From the NCBI GenBank assembly GCA_900764695.1, contig CAAFOY010000017.1, forward strand, positions 1 to 14,323: a stretch of DNA of 14,323 nt, given 5' to 3'. This document shows, piece by piece, positions 13,427 through 14,323 of the stretch. Position 1 is the first letter of the stretch; the number at the start of each line of letters is the position of its first letter. The translations under genes were made by a program, and so were the position numbers. The notes under the pieces were generated by a model that ran no database searches, had not been told where the DNA came from, and was given only the letters and a program-made list of their open reading frames with translations. Source of the DNA: Lachnospiraceae bacterium (GTDB lineage Bacteria; Bacillota_A; Clostridia; Lachnospirales; Lachnospiraceae).

Positions 13427-14110
13427 ATGAGCATGTTTTTAGAAGAGAAGAAAAAAATTATAGATGCAGGTATTAAACTTGATAGATATGGTCTTATTTC
13501 ATTAGCAGGTGGTAACGTGTCCATGAGAATGCCTACCGGAGAAATTCTGGTTACACCTTCAGGTATGATTTATGAAGATATGGAGCCTGATGATGTTTTA
13601 GTAATGGATATTGATGGAAATATTATTGAAGGAACAAACAAACCTTCATCTGATACACCTGGTATATTATATATTTTCAAACATCGTCCTGATGTTATGG
13701 CTACAATTCATACACATCAGCCATATGCTACAGCTATTTCTCTTATTCAGAAAGAATTCAGAGCTGACCTTACAACTGTAGGCAATGCCTGTGGCGGTAA
13801 CGTTGCAGTTACTGAATATAGTTCACCAGGATCAGTTGAAATGGGAATGGACGTAGTTAAGTACTTAGGGGATAGCCTGGCAGTTATTTTAGCACATCAT
13901 GGTGTAATGACAGTCGGAAAGAATTTGAAACAGGCATTAACAGCTGCTGTTTACTTGGAAGAAACAGCAAAAGGCTATTTAGCTGCCAGAGCTTGTGGAG
14001 AAATCGAACATTTATCAGATGAACAGATTAAACAGACTGTTGAGATTTACAAATATGTAGGTCAGGGTACAGCCGATATGCCTGAGGGTTTAACTGACAG
14101 AATTAAATAA
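13427..14110 (+). CDS. Class II aldolase/epimerase family protein (AraD-like Asp variant)
   Basis: This zinc-dependent protein of 227 residues belongs to the aldolase class II/adducin family. It shows GGNVS (28-32), TPSGMIY (43-49), NKPSSDTP (71-78), zinc ligands H95 and H97 in IHTHQP, and a further histidine in AHHG (157-158). Where FucA-type aldolases have Glu (SSE), this has D76 in SSDTP. That is the pattern of L-ribulose-5-phosphate 4-epimerase (AraD). It lacks an obvious match to the AraD Asp120 region (here TTVGNACGGN), so epimerase activity is possible but not certain. AAGGAGG precedes the ATG, 16 bp after the transketolase gene. An epimerase giving D-xylulose 5-phosphate would feed the transketolase directly. 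Confidence 0.82.
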   Translation: MSMFLEEKKKIIDAGIKLDRYGLISLAGGNVSMRMPTGEILVTPSGMIYEDMEPDDVLVMDIDGNIIEGTNKPSSDTPGILYIFKHRPDVMATIHTHQPYATAISLIQKEFRADLTTVGNACGGNVAVTEYSSPGSVEMGMDVVKYLGDSLAVILAHHGVMTVGKNLKQALTAAVYLEETAKGYLAARACGEIEHLSDEQIKQTVEIYKYVGQGTADMPEGLTDRIK

Positions 14111-14122
14111 ATTATAGACTAT

Positions 14123-14196
14123 GAAATAGAATCTGTAACTATACACTCTATGATAAGTTATGGAGCTGTAAGTTCATAAAATGGATTTGCAGCTCT
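14123..14196 (+). repeat. 74-nt dispersed repeat, right copy
   Basis: Aligns ungapped with the minus strand of 551-624 (61 of 74 identical by my count). It starts 12 bp after the aldolase stop. The first 45 nt and the left stem arm are the best conserved parts; five of the 13 differences fall in the right stem arm, where pairing is kept. Confidence 0.7.
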
Positions 14197-14199
14197 TTT
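14163..14199 (+). terminator. Terminator of the transketolase-aldolase operon
   Basis: GAGCTGTAAGTTCAT (14163-14177) pairs over 15 bp, with three G-U pairs, with ATGGATTTGCAGCTC (14181-14195) around an AAA loop and is followed by TTTT. It forms the 3' half of the 74-nt repeat. Confidence 0.8.
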
Positions 14200-14227
14200 C
14201 ATATATCTAACTTATATAAATACCCAA

Positions 14228-14323
14228 TCAAAACCACGCCTAAAAGACGTGGTTTGCTCTGAGGCTATAAGCCTCTGTTACTGGCCAGCGCCTCAAGGCG
14301 CTGGCTTTCACTTTGTTCAAGCC
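14228..14323. mobile_element. Three-hairpin cluster, probable IS200/IS605- or REP-type element end (partial)
   Basis: Three tight hairpins follow each other: AAACCACG (14231-14238) with CGTGGTTT (14248-14255); GAGGCT (14261-14266) with AGCCTC (14270-14275) around ATA; and GCCAGCGCC (14284-14292) with GGCGCTGGC (14297-14305) around TCAA. The last is far richer in GC than its surroundings. Such hairpin-dense ends are typical of IS200/IS605 elements and REP sequences handled by Y1 transposases. No transposase is visible before the edge. Tandem RNA hairpins or a structured leader of a downstream gene are alternatives. Confidence 0.5.

Noticed and set aside
14308..14323. TTTGTTCA near the right edge as a further regulator half-site
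   Set aside because: It lies in the probable mobile element end, lacks the full 11-bp repeat, and has no promoter beside it.

Overview
This is an AT-rich stretch of a Gram-positive chromosome, most likely from the class Clostridia and probably Lachnospiraceae. The evidence is the strong AGGAGG-type ribosome sites, Firmicutes-type sigma-A promoters, T-tailed terminators and the gene families present. The exact species cannot be told from the sequence. The two edges look mobile. The left edge is an internally deleted IS3-type element (1 to about 440). The right edge (about 14228 to 14323) is a cluster of three hairpins that resembles the end of an IS200/IS605 or REP-type element.

Left accessory part (441-1914, mostly minus strand). 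There is an arsC-type arsenate reductase gene with a strong promoter overlapped by a perfect 11-bp inverted repeat. Downstream of arsC are decayed small reading frames. Upstream of it lies a relic of an AraC-family regulator that keeps only its last 19 codons. No arsR or arsenite exporter is present in the window.

Central catabolic part. A minus-strand series starts with a complete galactitol-type PTS (EIIA 8732, EIIB 8236, EIIC 7898). After a weak terminator it continues into a zinc-ribbon membrane protein, a Cof-type HAD phosphatase, a D-2-hydroxyacid dehydrogenase and an FucA-like class II aldolase, ending at a strong terminator at 3294-3327. A separate two-gene unit (YczE/YitT-like membrane protein and a HAD-IA phosphatase) follows. 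A SorC-family sugar-responsive regulator is divergent from the PTS. Its promoter overlaps an inverted-repeat operator candidate, and the PTS mRNA has an unusual A/G-rich repetitive leader.

Right catabolic part. A minus-strand zinc-dependent polyol-type dehydrogenase is divergent from a plus-strand operon of split transketolase (N and C subunits) and a second class II aldolase/epimerase. An 11-bp direct repeat lies in both arms of this divergent promoter region.

Taken together, the locus looks like a PTS route for a sugar alcohol, more likely a pentitol than galactitol: import and phosphorylation, oxidation of the polyol phosphate by the dehydrogenase, then processing by an epimerase/aldolase and a remodelled split transketolase. 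The substrate is inferred, not shown. Two points deserve most attention. The split transketolase has non-standard active-site motifs and an insertion. There is also an ungapped 74-nt repeat (61 identities) with a terminator hairpin, present in opposite orientation at both ends of the cargo.
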